Shown in pieces: positions 37,528-48,916 of a DNA stretch of 64,000 nt. The stretch's first letter is position 1; each line of letters starts with the position of its first letter. Under the pieces are notes generated by a model that ran no database searches, was not told where the DNA came from, and was given only the letters and a program-made list of their open reading frames with translations. A program made the position numbers and the translations under genes. The stretch is from positions 112,841,234 to 112,905,233 of the forward strand of contig OZ035962.1 in NCBI GenBank assembly GCA_964034945.1, in the 5' to 3' direction. The DNA comes from Chrysopilus asiliformis. Taxonomy: Eukaryota; Arthropoda; Insecta; Diptera; Rhagionidae.

Positions 37528-40032
37528 ATGTGCCGCAGGCGAATTCTTTTAAACGCAATGCTACGGTGCTGGCCTAAAAAGTTTCAATCTGTTTTTTTAT
37601 CGAGAAAGTAATTTTGCAGAAAATTCAAAAAAAAAAACGTTGAAGAGAAGTTTTTGTCTGCGGTTCATTTTTATTATAGAAGTATGCACAAATATATTTT
37701 TATTTTTAATAAACAATAATCACATATTGTGAGGTTAAGTTGTTGAAATTCGGACAAAAACAAATTTGATTTGTATTTTATTTTCTGCAGAAAAAATATG
37801 GTCACCTTAAATATACTATATTTTGAATTTATTTTGGGGATTATTCTTGAAATAGGTTTAATTCTTGAAATTCATATGGATTAGATCGTGCTTTTAGATA
37901 ATATTAAATAACATTTCGTAAAAAGAAAAAAAAATGCTTTTCTTGGGAAGTTACAAAATCTAAGTAATAAAGCTTTCCATATTTTTACAAGCATGATAAA
38001 TAAATTCTGACTAAATTAAATTTTTCTTTAAATAAAACCTCCTTCTATATATTTTCCCTGTTGAATTTTTTTATTGTACACAATAAAATACCGGTTAAAG
38101 ACAAAAAATATATGGCGTGCATAATATAGAAGTAAAAATTTACCAGAACACTCATATATACTCGATTCATAAAAAAAACCTGAAACGCATGAAAATCATG
38201 TGCTTTGAATGGATCAAGGGGAAAAGTTATAAGTAGGTACTAAAGAAAAATTACGCATTTCCTTTAATATTTCGTTTAAGGTATTAGAAATTTTTCCGCA
38301 CATTTTCTCAAAAAATACCTAGGTCGGCTAAAAGACACAATATTTCCACACCTTCGCGCTACAGTTTTATATATTAAAAAAGATTCATATTATTTTTGAT
38401 GGATGGATAAATGGATAAGTCGTCATCATAATAATCAACACCCTAAAATCATTTCCAAAACTAAAAGCTGCGTGATAGCGACCACTTATTTCTCAGATGG
38501 AAATTAATTTGACCATTAATTTCATTTTGGGATCTCATTTGCCCTGGGAACAAATTAATGTTCAACTGTAATTAGTTCAAATTTTATTAGATTTTTTTTC
38601 CCACCATACTCTTGCCAGCTTTGACATTTCTCCTCTGGTAAATATCTTCACCGTTTATTGGGAAATTTTTACAGTTTTATTTTCCAATTTACATTTTTGC
38701 ACCAATAAATCGAAAAATATCGTGATATTTTGTTGGAAATCGAATTGGATTTAAAGACTTATTAAAATGAAATCCACCGACTTAAGAGAGATTTTGGTAT
38801 TTAAATTCAAAAGCAGACAGGACTTGCATAAAATTTTCATAAAATTGTTTCATTATCGGAAATTTTCATCCAAATAATCTTTAACTATGTATTCATATAG
38901 ATTAAATCATCACCGCAATCCATCCTATAGGACCGACCCCCTCCACAATGTCCTAGTATTGGTCGATCCTCATCGTCCCTCTTACGAACATAATTTTATT
39001 ATATTGGATATTGGAAACCTTGTTGAAGTCTACTTACCCCGATTGTCAGAGTTATGTATAAGAATAACATTTGCATGTTCACATTAATTTATTGCTTAAG
39101 CCTGAAGGCTTTTATGCCCATTGTGTGGCCTCATTTTCCACAGTTTACGATTCTAAGTCGATGGTCTCTCATTCTTATCCCACTTGGCTTTGAATTGTGG
39201 ATGTTTTATCACCCACCACCCTCGGTTGTGTGGTTCGTCTAGATTCTGAATTATTAAAGTTTTACCCTCAAGCATACTTATTGTATACAACAATATTTAA
39301 TATAAAAATTATCATAACGTTTTAAGCAATTTTAATTTCGAATTAAAAGTACGACTTCCAAGAATTTCAAATGAGATATTTGTATTTTTCATATCGAGGA
39401 AAATCACGTTTTTAATTAGAAAAGTCCACATTTCCCATTTTGAAGATGTTTTTTTTTAACTTCGAAATCACTAAACAACTAACATAAAATTTATGTTTTC
39501 CCAGTGTTTATTAGATTCCTAGTTGTTAGCTACCGAGCAAAACATCAAATGGTAATAAAAACTACAATTTAAACTGAAAAAAAAACACAAATCCTAAGGA
39601 CAAAAAAAAAATTGCGAAAACATTTTCATGTGACATGGGGCTGGCATTTGGGTTGGATTCTGAACGAACCAAGTGGAAAATTGTTTGCAAGTTTTCAGCA
39701 AAACGGAATTAGCAGGTGCTGCTTAAGACAGCGCTCAAAGCTCACGTTCACATTTGATTCTTTTATATGTTCGTATATAATGTATTATCGAGACATATTA
39801 ATATTTAAAATACATGAAAGAGGATTTATCTACATGAATACGCATTTTCTCACCGGATTCATAAGGCGAATGTACACAATTCCCACCAATGTATTCGCGA
39901 GAATTTGGAACGCTTTTGAATTTTAGGTTTACTTAATAAGACTCGAATTTATTTTTATTCAAATCAAAATCGTTTAAGGAAACTGATCTGAATTTAGACA
40001 TTTTGTCCTAAATTCAAATATCTAATTCCTTA
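37528..40032. other. Gene-free stretch
   Basis: AT-rich; short ORFs at 38887-39242 and 39612-39926 show no domain. No recognised element. Confidence 0.4.
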
Positions 40033-40700
40033 CAGCCTTATTAATAAACGTTAGTTAACTTTTATCAATGGTTTACGCAGTGGATAACTCGAAATTCTTA
40101 TTAATAAAAAATTTTAAGAGTTAACTGACGTTAGTTAACTCTGTGTTGGCTAACATACCGATTCCCTCGAGTTAACGAGTTGATAACTCTTGACGGCACA
40201 TAACTCTTGCAATAATGACTATAAGAAACAATGATCCATTAAAAAAATGCAATTTATGTTATTATAATTATATTATCTTATCACTTGAACACCACTTTTC
40301 TGATCGCTTTCCTTCAATTTTTAAATTTTCCACTTTTAATTACTTTGCAGTGAATCACAATTAAAATAAAAACATTAATTTCACTCCTATTTTAATATTG
40401 TCTCCAAGGAAACGGATTTAAAAAACCAAAATATGACTTATTTTAATATCGTCTCCAAGGAAACGGATTTAAAAAACCAAAATTTGACTTAAATGTAAAA
40501 GATTTTCGTATTTTTTGGTACAATTCGGCACAAGGGTTGCCGAATTCCAGCTAAATTTTTAAATAAAATACGAGTTAGCTATTATATGGAGGAAAATTTT
40601 TTATTAATAAGAATAGTTATCTAATGGATAAGTTTGCTATCTCGGAGTTAGTTAGCACATGAGTTATCTCCGTGTTAGGGATTTTTTATTAATAAGGCTG
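40033..40700. mobile_element. TTA-flanked DNA element with CAGCCTTATTAATAA ends, 668 bp
   Basis: The ends CAGCCTTATTAATAAA and TTTATTAATAAGGCTG are perfect inverted repeats, flanked by TTA on both sides (40030-40032 and 40701-40703). Subterminal GAGTTAACT/GTTAGTTAACT words recur in both orientations. Two tandem 51-bp units (40390-40440 and 40441-40491) share CTCCAAGGAAACGGATTTAA. The 3-bp TTA duplication suggests PIF/Harbinger, but no transposase is present. Confidence 0.75.
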
Positions 40701-40799
40701 TTAAAGTTTAAAAAAGGCTTCAAAAAACTACATCAGTATGTAACAGTTTTACAATTTCTTGCGTATTTTTTCATAATATGATGTAATTCTTTAAATTGC

Positions 40800-41034
40800 C
40801 CATAAAACGAATCAGACTTTTAGGGGGAGAGGTGGGTGTGCAGTACTTTGACAACGGTTCTAATACCCATAGGAAAAATCCGGAAAAAGTTGATTGCGGA
40901 ACTGCTTCTCACGTTGAAATGGGGTTGAAAAGGCTGAAATTAGAAAAAGTTGAATAAATAGGGTGGGGGTTGGAAAGAGGGTGGGGCTTGAAAAAGCCAA
41001 AATTACGCAACAGGCGTTAAAAAAAACTTGAAAC
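40800..41034 (+). repeat. Dispersed repeat with GGGGTTGAAAAG core, copy 2
   Basis: Shares ordered words with 28010-28115 and adds a G-rich segment (GGGTGGGGGTTGG). Borders approximate, function unknown. Confidence 0.45.
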
Positions 41035-41035
41035 T

Positions 41036-41302
41036 AGTAAATCTAACTATTTTATAATGGGGAATCGTGACTATTACTAAAATAGTCAATTTCCATTACA
41101 AAAATAGTCAAAATCGACTATTTTTATAATAAATTTAACAACTTAGTAGTGAAATTTATTATTTTGTGGTTAGATTTACTATTTTTGTAATGTGATTGAA
41201 ATTACCTATTTTGTGATTGAAATTAACTATTTTGTAATTAAAATTAACTATTTTAGAAGTAGTCATAATCTCCATTATTAGATTCACTATTTTTTTTTAC
41301 TG
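41036..41302. mobile_element. AT-rich fold-back element with ACTATTTT repeats
   Basis: Built from roughly 20-base units of the type GAAATTAACTATTTTGTAAT, with outer segments (AAATCTAACTATTTTATAATGG and its reverse near 41270) in inverted orientation. The CTATTTT word occurs about ten times. Left and right ends are A/T-only runs, so the borders are approximate. Confidence 0.5.
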
Positions 41303-41529
41303 CGTCTACAAATTCAGAGCGAATATCCGAATTTTAACGGGGTTGCGATGTTGGCTAAAAGTTTTACTTACGGAGTAAAATTAATTAAGAAAAATCTTAG
41401 GGATTTGCGCCTATATCGCTTTATATTTTGTGTTTTTTTCTGCATAACATATATTGTGTGTTACGGAAAAGATAGTCAAAAGCTTTTTTTTTTATTAGCT
41501 CTGCTACCTAAGTTTTTATTTGTAATATA

Positions 41530-42002
41530 ATTAACTAGCTTGCATACCTGTCGTAGCCGGGTTCAGTTTTTTCAAATTTTTTTTTTATGGTCTATGCTGG
41601 AGCTAAACTTCAGACCAATCGGTTCAGTAATTTCCCCGCGAAAGGGTAACATAGAGTTTCGAGATCACTTTACCCCATTCTCTTACTCCCCCCACCTCTC
41701 GGGCTATTTTTTAATTTTGGGGCTGGACCCCCGACGAACATCTATGCCAAATTTCAGGCCAATCGGTTCAGTAATTTCCCCGCGAAAGAGTAACATAGCG
41801 CAAAAACGAAGTTTAGAAATCCCTTTACACCCTCCCCTTACTCCCCCGTCCCCTCGCGCTGCTTTTCCGTATGCCTGTGATAGAACCAGGACTACCACAG
41901 ACACTCATGCCAAATTTCAAGTCAATTGGTTCAGCCGTTTTTGCGTGAAAGAGGAACAGACAGACAGACAGACAACAACTCATTTTTATATATTAGTATG
42001 AT
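41530..42002 (+). mobile_element. Three-module retroelement-like repeat, copy 3 (longest)
   Basis: All three modules are present: GGAGCTAAACTTCAG..CCAATCGGTTCAG, then GCCAAATTTCAGGCCAATCGG, then GCCAAATTTCAAGTCAATTGG. Each is followed by CGCGAAAG.GTAACATAG or TGCGTGAAAGAGGAACAGAC. The microsatellite tail is short (ACAG about four times). Ends TATATATTAGTATGAT. Confidence 0.72.
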
Positions 42003-44751
42003 TGTGTGTGGCATTGTAGCTTATTTTCCAAACAATTACACAAATAGCCTCCATTTCTAAAGAAGCAACAAACATAAACGAAATATAGAGCGTGACTCGA
42101 ACAATTTGAAAAGGAGAAACAAATTCTAATTAATTAAAATAATTTAATTTGGAATTTTCAAAATTTGTCTGAATTGGATTTTCATGTATTGAGAAATTAT
42201 GAATGGTTTATTGTTACTCACTCTATTAGGTACGTGAATATTTTTCTGTCGTCTGAAAAAAAAAGAAAATTGTAATTTTACATATTTTGCTACAGAATTG
42301 TAGAAATTCACATGCACAATATCAAAGTGATTATCGTCATTAACTTGAAACGATTTTCATGTCATGTGTCAAATTTTCATGATTCGATTTCAAAATAACA
42401 AAAAAAAAAATAATACTCCGGCTGACATTTGTAGAGGACGGTGTCAAAATAATATTCTTTTACAGACGAAAACACTATTTCATTAGGCATTATGCCCGTA
42501 TATTTTTGTCCCTACGAAATATGTTCGTTTACCTTACAATTCAAACATCAATATGATAAACCGACTAAAAAGCAATGCAGATAGTAATGAAATGGCTGGA
42601 TTTATATTATTCCAACAAAAAGACACAAATCCAGTAGCAATAGAAAAGGAATCCATTTCGAGTATAACGCAAAAAAAAAATAATGGCGTACACAAGTAAT
42701 AATAACTGCAAAAAGAAAAAAATAAAATATGTACACGATTTATGTATCCACAGATGTACGTACATATGCGGATATTTATATATTTTTACGAAATAAATGT
42801 GTTGGACTATAAATGTATTTCAAGCAATCCCTAACTATGAATGGAATTTCCTGTCCAGAAAAGGGTAACTTTTTATGCTACGCATAAAGTTATTTTATTT
42901 GTTCATCCCTCTATTTTTTCGATTTCAGTATACATTTAATAAAATATTTTTGGATCAATATTGTGTACAGAAATTTAATAAAACTAAAAAGTTTATTGTT
43001 GGGTAATGTTTCGAACCATATATTCATCGCTTTTTGCATAGCAATAACCAACATCAAGTACTTGAATATCAAAACGAATACATTCGAGTTTTTCTATTTT
43101 AAATAAATATCTAGGTACATAAATCTATACCCGTTATATACAAATATACAAGTATATTGATATGATTGTGCGTTTATGTGTGTGTGTGTAGATATGTGAA
43201 TATTCTAAAATACGAAAATAATATATATTGTGGCAAAAAGGGTTGATGTTGATAAGGGAGTCAGAGATGAAAGAGAAATAGTGACAACGGCCCATATATG
43301 AAAACAGGGCGGGGAGAGTGGCTAAATGGTAAAACTAAAAGTAGTTTTTGCTGAAATACTCGTAAATAATTCCAACCATGAAAAGGGGTTTTAGTTTAAC
43401 ATTTTGATGTTTCGTACATAACTCGTACGGTAACTTTAGGTAAATTAGAATTTTTGAGTTGAACAATCGTTTATCAAAGGTCGCTCACAATAGGAAACTG
43501 GATGAAAGTTTTACAATTGCTCCGGATGAAATTTTAACGTGACTTACTTTTAAACGCTAACATGCCATAGGTTGACATATGACAAAAAATAAAGTCAAAT
43601 AGAATAAAGATTATTCGTATCACTTTTTGTTGTGACCACAGAATAAATGGAGCGACCATATAATGAAATAACCAACAACAAAAAAGTTCGAGGTTTCCAT
43701 TTCATTTTAAATGAATATACATACGTGTTTTTAGTTAAATAGACACCTTGCCTATGTTTTTTTTATTTACTGGGTTTGAAATAAACATATTTCTACACAA
43801 TTGTGAAAGCTTTTTCTTACGTTGGTGTCATTTCAAATAACAAATCGAGTTAAGTTATAATAAATGAAAGTCATATTCGCTTTAATTTTTTTTTCATGAC
43901 CAAATGGGGTTGAAAGTCAAGAATATTCATAATACCGAAAAAGTGTGCTGGAAGGACGAAAAGAAAATTCAATAAAGATTTTAAAAAATTGCTGTCATAA
44001 ACCAATTTATGGTTATTGGCGAAAGGTTTGATATTTCCCATTTCAAAGCTATCTTTTCATTAACCTTTTTGCCTCCTTTTAGATATAGTTTTTATTACTA
44101 GTCCTTTTCCATATTTTGTTTTACACACAGATAAAATCTTGTGCCAAGAAATATCTCACGAAAGTGGACGGATAAGTTTTACACAAAATTTTGTACAAAG
44201 TTTGCCAGAAACTACCATCTTTTAGGCATTACATTTTTTCACATAGTGTGAAATTGAAAGAGCAGTTATGGCAACTTTCTACAGATACAAGATTCAGGAA
44301 TGCAATGAAGTTTGTTCCTTTTGCAGCACTGAGTAATATTAAATTATTCAAGGAAACTTTTATCTCTTTCACAATTTTTTTTGCGACCGAATTTCGACAA
44401 AACGCGGAAGCTGGTTGATTTCTATGAAGAACCACATTTTAAACTTTTCTATATTCGTCCTATTATGTTTTTCTATGTGTATGCTAGATTTTTTCCAAAT
44501 AAATCTCACACTTTCGATATAACCTCATGTGAGCTAAATAATCGTCTTAGGGTAAGCGCGCACTGCAATGGTAAGCATGTCGAATGGTCCTAAATTGATA
44601 AATGGGGTTTTTGAAACACGTGAAAACCAGTATGGTAGCGCGTCTCGAAGTAAATTTAAGTAATAGTCAGAAAGTAAGGAGCAGTGGTGTTTATTTCTCG
44701 AAGAAATGCGTCGCAGGCGAAAATTTTGGCATTGCGAGCTCAAATATACCC
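42003..44751. other. Gene-free stretch
   Basis: AT-rich sequence with a short TG run at about 43178-43189. No ORF with domain evidence. An AATGCGTCGCAGGCGAAA motif at 44705-44722 precedes the Harbinger-like MITE. Confidence 0.4.
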
Positions 44752-44754
44752 TTA

Positions 44755-44923
44755 AGGCCAGTGTCCACATGGAAGTTTATTTGCAGAAGTCGCTTCTAGC
44801 AGAGACTTCTGGAAGTTTTTCCCGTGGAAACACTAACAGCAAGTGAACTTCCAGAAGTTGTGACATCAGAAATCTCTTCTGGAAGCGACTTCTGCAAATA
44901 AACTTCCGTGTGGATACAGGCCT
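44755..44923. mobile_element. PIF/Harbinger-like MITE, 169 bp
   Basis: Inverted arms of about 60 bp: AGGCCAGTGTCCACATGGAA...TTGCAGAAGTCGCTTC and its complement ending GTGTGGATACAGGCCT. Flanked by TTA (44752-44754 and 44924-44926). Same family as 36869-36985 but longer, with extra internal CTTCTGGAAG words. Confidence 0.83.
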
Positions 44924-44995
44924 TTAAATTAAAAGCATCAACCTCCGTGTTTTGTGTTTCTTGACATCTTGGTTTTACGAAGCAAACATCTTAAT

Positions 44996-45116
44996 TGACT
45001 CAAAATTTCCCAAAAATGTTTAAAAACCTCGGACATACTCTAAAAATCCTCCTCGGACGTCTTGGGACGCCATTAAAAAGAGGACGGTGTCCGGGAAAAG
45101 ACGATAAATGACAACC
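44996..45116. repeat. Fragment of the GGGTTG-ended MITE family
   Basis: GAGGACGGTGTCCGGGAAAA and GATAAATGACAACCC match, in reverse, the left end of the element at 29008. The other end is degraded, so only a fragment is claimed. Confidence 0.5.
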
Positions 45117-45319
45117 CACTTTGTAACTCAGTTTTCGTGCATGCTGCCGCATTTGTAACGTTTTTCGTTTGTAACTTTAGGTTGATGGTGTCGTTAGCAC
45201 CAATGAGTAACTAACACTATTGATTTCGAAAAAGCAAATTTAGTATACTTGAAATGTCAGCATGCTGCGGCAAAGTTTATATCTACGATCTCCGGCTTGT
45301 AGGCTGAATGCTTAATCAG

Positions 45320-45850
45320 TTTTTATACCCGTATGGTGAAACCAAAGGGTATACTAACTTTGCCTTACCGTGTGTAACGCCAAGATCCCGTCATCACACA
45401 CAAAAATGAATTACACCAGTGTGTTTAGAATGATAAAAATAATTAATTTCTGTCTGTCTGTCCGTCTGTCTGTGGCGCGGATTGTGGGCGCACGGATAGA
45501 GCTACAGACTTGAAATTTTGGGCGGGTCCGTTTTTCGTAAAATGCGAGGCTAAGTTCGTTCATGGACAAAAATGGACCATTAGGGGGGTACCCCCCATAC
45601 GAACGAAAACGAATATCTCAAAAACGGTGCATCTTATCAAAAAAAGTGCAAGAGCAAAAGTTATTTAGGATATGATTCTACATAAAACTCCCATACATCA
45701 AAATCCGATTGGAATAAATTTTAAAAAATCTTATTGGAAAGATTGACTTCAGAGTGGAATTTTGGTACAACTGTTCGAATTTTGATACTAATATCACCAT
45801 ACGGGTCTCCAATGATTGCCAGATTGGCAATTATAGCTTTTGTTATGTTT
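45320..45850 (+). mobile_element. HINE-like element, copy 6
   Basis: Complete ends, subterminal repeats and hairpin are present. It has the shortest GTCY tract of the six main copies (about 45453-45475). It lacks the GGTTTTTGTG words before GAATATCTCAAAAACGG. Confidence 0.86.
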
Positions 45851-46941
45851 AGTAATGTAATGTATCCCGAATAATTGAAAGAAAAAGGCTGTTTAAATGT
45901 AATTTTACATCATTTTTTATAGAATTCAATCAGATCACTTATTAAATAATTTTTTTTCTGAAAAAAACGTGCTAAATATTCTAAATATTTAGAACAATAT
46001 TTTGTATCATTTTTCCATACATTAAAATTCATTGGAATTACGGGGCTGCCACGCTTTTTTGGTGTGGTCGTGGTATTATGGCGATAGTACTAAACTCCAT
46101 GCAAAAAAAAAAACAAAAAAAGTAAAATTATCGTAACGTATCCCGTTTTAATTTAACCGAATGCATTTATTTAAATTCCTACAAAAATTCAGAAAGTTGT
46201 AGGTTTTTTGTTGTCATTTCTAAACGAAGCCAGTAAATGTTGACAGCCTCCTTAATATTCTTTGATCAATTCCTTTAAAATCCTTTAAAATTTAAGATAA
46301 CACATCACACCCCAGTATAGTATTTACCTTTTTTCTTTTGAATCCTGAACAAATCTTCTCCCTAAACTATATATTTCACTTGGCTATTTTTAAAAATTTC
46401 ATTCCATTCACCAAAATTGTTATTTCACAATTTTTGTTTCTTCAAATTTTATCAATCTTACGCACCTTTTGTATTCACTCTCCGTGAAAAAAGTTTCTTT
46501 ACGCCCAAACGAAGGGGATTTTCAACATTCACAAAACAAGGAATATTTTCTACGAAAAAATTGTTATATTCGACCTTTGAAGACATCCGCAGGCAAAAAG
46601 GTATACAACAGATATTCTATCTTACCTGTTAAATCAAGAAAATCTATTTCAAGGACTTTCAAGAAAATCCATGTTTATGTCAAATAAAAAAAAAAATGTG
46701 GCGTTACTTTATACTCGTTGTAAGCTTTTAAAAAGACTCTTTTTTCACCAAAAATTAAAGTGTATAGAAAAAAATATTAATCTCGAATCCATTCAATTTG
46801 TTGATAACGGAAAAGAAAAAAGCATTTTAGTATTATGTATAAATAAATTGTTGCTATTGTGGATATATGTGTATTTCTAATTGACATTAGGTTCGGTTCG
46901 ATTCGGTCATAAATAATACAAATCTTCACTCTAATTGATTT
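45851..46941. other. Gene-free stretch
   Basis: No gene or recognised repeat. ORFs at 46417-46880 are translations of AT-rich DNA without domain support. Confidence 0.4.
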
Positions 46942-47009
46942 CTGTTGGATTTCACTACATTTAATGTAGGAAACTGAATTCCTACATTAAATGTAGTGAA
47001 ATCCAACAG
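46942..47009. repeat. Perfect 31-bp inverted repeat with 6-nt loop
   Basis: The left arm 46942-46972 (CTGTTGGATTTCACTACATT, then TAATGTAGGAA) is exactly complementary to the right arm 46979-47009, separated by ACTGAA. No mismatch in 31 positions. It lies about 40 bp left of a dead retrotransposon fragment. It could be a very small MITE, a snap-back scar or a hairpin RNA precursor. Confidence 0.9.
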
Positions 47010-47046
47010 CAGTATGATTAGAAAAAAAAGCGTTAATTCACACAAA

Positions 47047-47532
47047 AATGGATTGAGAGCTACCTTTCTGATCGTTCAATACGGGTTGTATTGGATGGTT
47101 CAAAATTAACTCTGGTGTCCCTCAAGGCTCAGTTGTAGCTCCTACGCTTTTCTTAATATTTATCAATGATCTACTATCTCTCACTCTCAATCCACTTTAC
47201 TGTTTCGCTAATGACAGCTCCCTTGACGCATTTATCATTTCGGTTCACCTGCAGAATCGAACGCCATTGCAGTTCGAGCGAAACGCAGTGAGCAAATTAG
47301 ATCTTTGAATTCTGATTTAAACACAATTCTGGTTTGGTGCAGAATCAACCGTGTGAAATTCAACGCATCTAAAATCCAATCAATGCTGTTATCGATGAAA
47401 TGCGAAAAATCGCCCGAAACGGTCGAATTTATGAGTGAGTCCATTAGTGACTCAAAAAACATCAGAATGTTGGGCATCGAAATAAATGAGAAGCTCCAAT
47501 GGAGTGATCATATTTTTAAAATAGCAAAGGAA
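47047..47532 (+). pseudogene. Non-LTR retrotransposon reverse transcriptase, 5' fragment
   Basis: In successive frames the DNA encodes WIESYLSDRSIRVVLDG, then NSGVPQGSVVAPTLFLIFIN, then CFANDSS, then (frame of 47305) LNSDLNTILVWCRINRVKFN and LGIEINEKLQWSDHIFKIAK. These are ordered fingers/palm motifs of a LINE reverse transcriptase. GVPQGS is intact. The F-x-DD catalytic box reads FAND (47203-47214), a change of the first catalytic aspartate to asparagine. At least two frameshifts are present. The reading continues after the nested insertion at 48917. Confidence 0.85.
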
Positions 47533-47566
47533 CACTCAGAAAAATGTCCAGGTCAACTTTTTGTCA

Positions 47567-47622
47567 GGTTAACTCTGACCTTACAGAGGTGTCTGTAAGC
47601 CAGCTAGCGGTCAGAGTTAACC
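47567..47622. repeat. Nested hairpin motif (cruciform-like)
   Basis: GGTTAACTCTGACC (47567-47580) pairs exactly with GGTCAGAGTTAACC (47609-47622), and within the loop CTTACAGA pairs exactly with TCTGTAAG around GGTG (47580-47599). Two stacked perfect stems in 56 bases are unlikely by chance. It lies in the left part of the outer inserted element. Confidence 0.75.
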
Positions 47623-47772
47623 TATCTAAGGTCAACTCGTGCAGCTCCCAATGCCCTACTTCACCTGCTGGTGGCTTAATTTCAGAATTTCTCCGACCAC
47701 AGATCAACTCAGTTTTACTTGCCCACATGCAGGAGAACGCGCGCCTGCCCGAGGCCAATTACGCCGTATGTA

Positions 47773-48882
47773 CACTGAGAGAAATACCCCATTGCGATAT
47801 TTACAATGATGCATTGTAAATCTTCGCATTGTAAAAACTTTCCCCAAATTGGAAAAGCACGCAATTTTCAATATAAACTTATTGATCTTACATATACATT
47901 AATATGAAAACAGGGAAAACTATGTTTTCATGGTAAATTTTACATTGTTTGTTGATGAATTGATATGTACTATTGAAAAACCCAGAGTAAAATACAAAAT
48001 AATATAAATCATATATAATTTTACATTGAAGATTTGTAAATTTTACAATTTTCCATATCATTTAATACATGTGAGTTAATAAAATCCGAAATTACATTTT
48101 TCGACTTTACATTTTTCGACTTACATACGAAATTACATTTTTCGACTATAAAATCATGCATTTCAACTTATACTTTTATATTTTTGTGAGGTTAATTTTG
48201 TATTTTCAAATGTAAAAAGAAAAAGAAAGTTGATGCCTTCAGCCGCCATATTTCCCATTGACATTTGATGGAAACGATTTCGTTTCGAGAATTAAATTTC
48301 TTATTTCAGGCGAATGACTGAAGGATATTGCATAAAAAGTATATAGCAGACATTTTTGAAACAGCATAATTTTATTGGCATCAAAATTTCATTGCAAAAG
48401 AAAAAATAAATTTGACCGGTAAAATAAAATTAAAGAAATTTTTCATTAAAAACTAAATAATTTGATGGCCCATTAAAATCTGTTTAAATTTCAGATCCAA
48501 TATTGTCGAAAAATTTTCGTGGCAACTAAAATCACGACATGCAATCGGAGGAAAAGTCCATTATAAAATAATACTCCACAAAAAGTTTCGATTAATTTAT
48601 CGCCATTAGATTTTTCTTGTTCGCTTTCTGTTTACGTTTTAATTTGTTCATCTCTGTTCACTCACCAAGCTAAGTAACCATTCGAGGGAGAAAGAAAACG
48701 CCGCATATTTGCTGCTTAAAATGCACAATATGGGTATCAATTCATATGGCAAAATGTTGAATTCACAATGCGGCCGTGTTTCACATTGCTCAATGTAAAT
48801 CTTACAATTTTGCGCAATGGCGCCCTTTTATAGTTGAAACATACGAATTCATATGCGTTTTCTATGACTTTTTCGCTCAGTG
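47773..48882. mobile_element. TA-flanked DNA element with CACTGAGAGAAAT ends (inner)
   Basis: The ends CACTGAGAGAAA and TTTTTCGCTCAGTG are flanked by TA (47771-47772 and 48883-48884), fitting the Tc1/mariner superfamily. The interior, 1.1 kb and very AT-rich, has no transposase. Near both ends the words CATTGTAAATCTT and CAATGTAAATCTTACAATT recur. Terminal similarity to the MITE at 28796. Confidence 0.65.
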
Positions 48883-48916
48883 TAGGTCGTCGAGTTAGCC
48901 TCCATTTTTATGAGTG

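Larger units (their letters stand above)
47533..48916. mobile_element. TIR element inserted in the retrotransposon (outer)
   Basis: The left end CACTCAGAAAAATGTCCAGG and the right end CCTCCATTTTTATGAGTG are imperfect inverted repeats. It splits the retrotransposon frame between AAG GAA and GCA TCG with an AA repeat on each side (47531-47532, 48917-48918); skipping it plus one AA puts the two retrotransposon halves back in frame. About 272 bp belong to this element, the remainder being the nested insertion at 47773. Superfamily not assigned. Confidence 0.6.
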
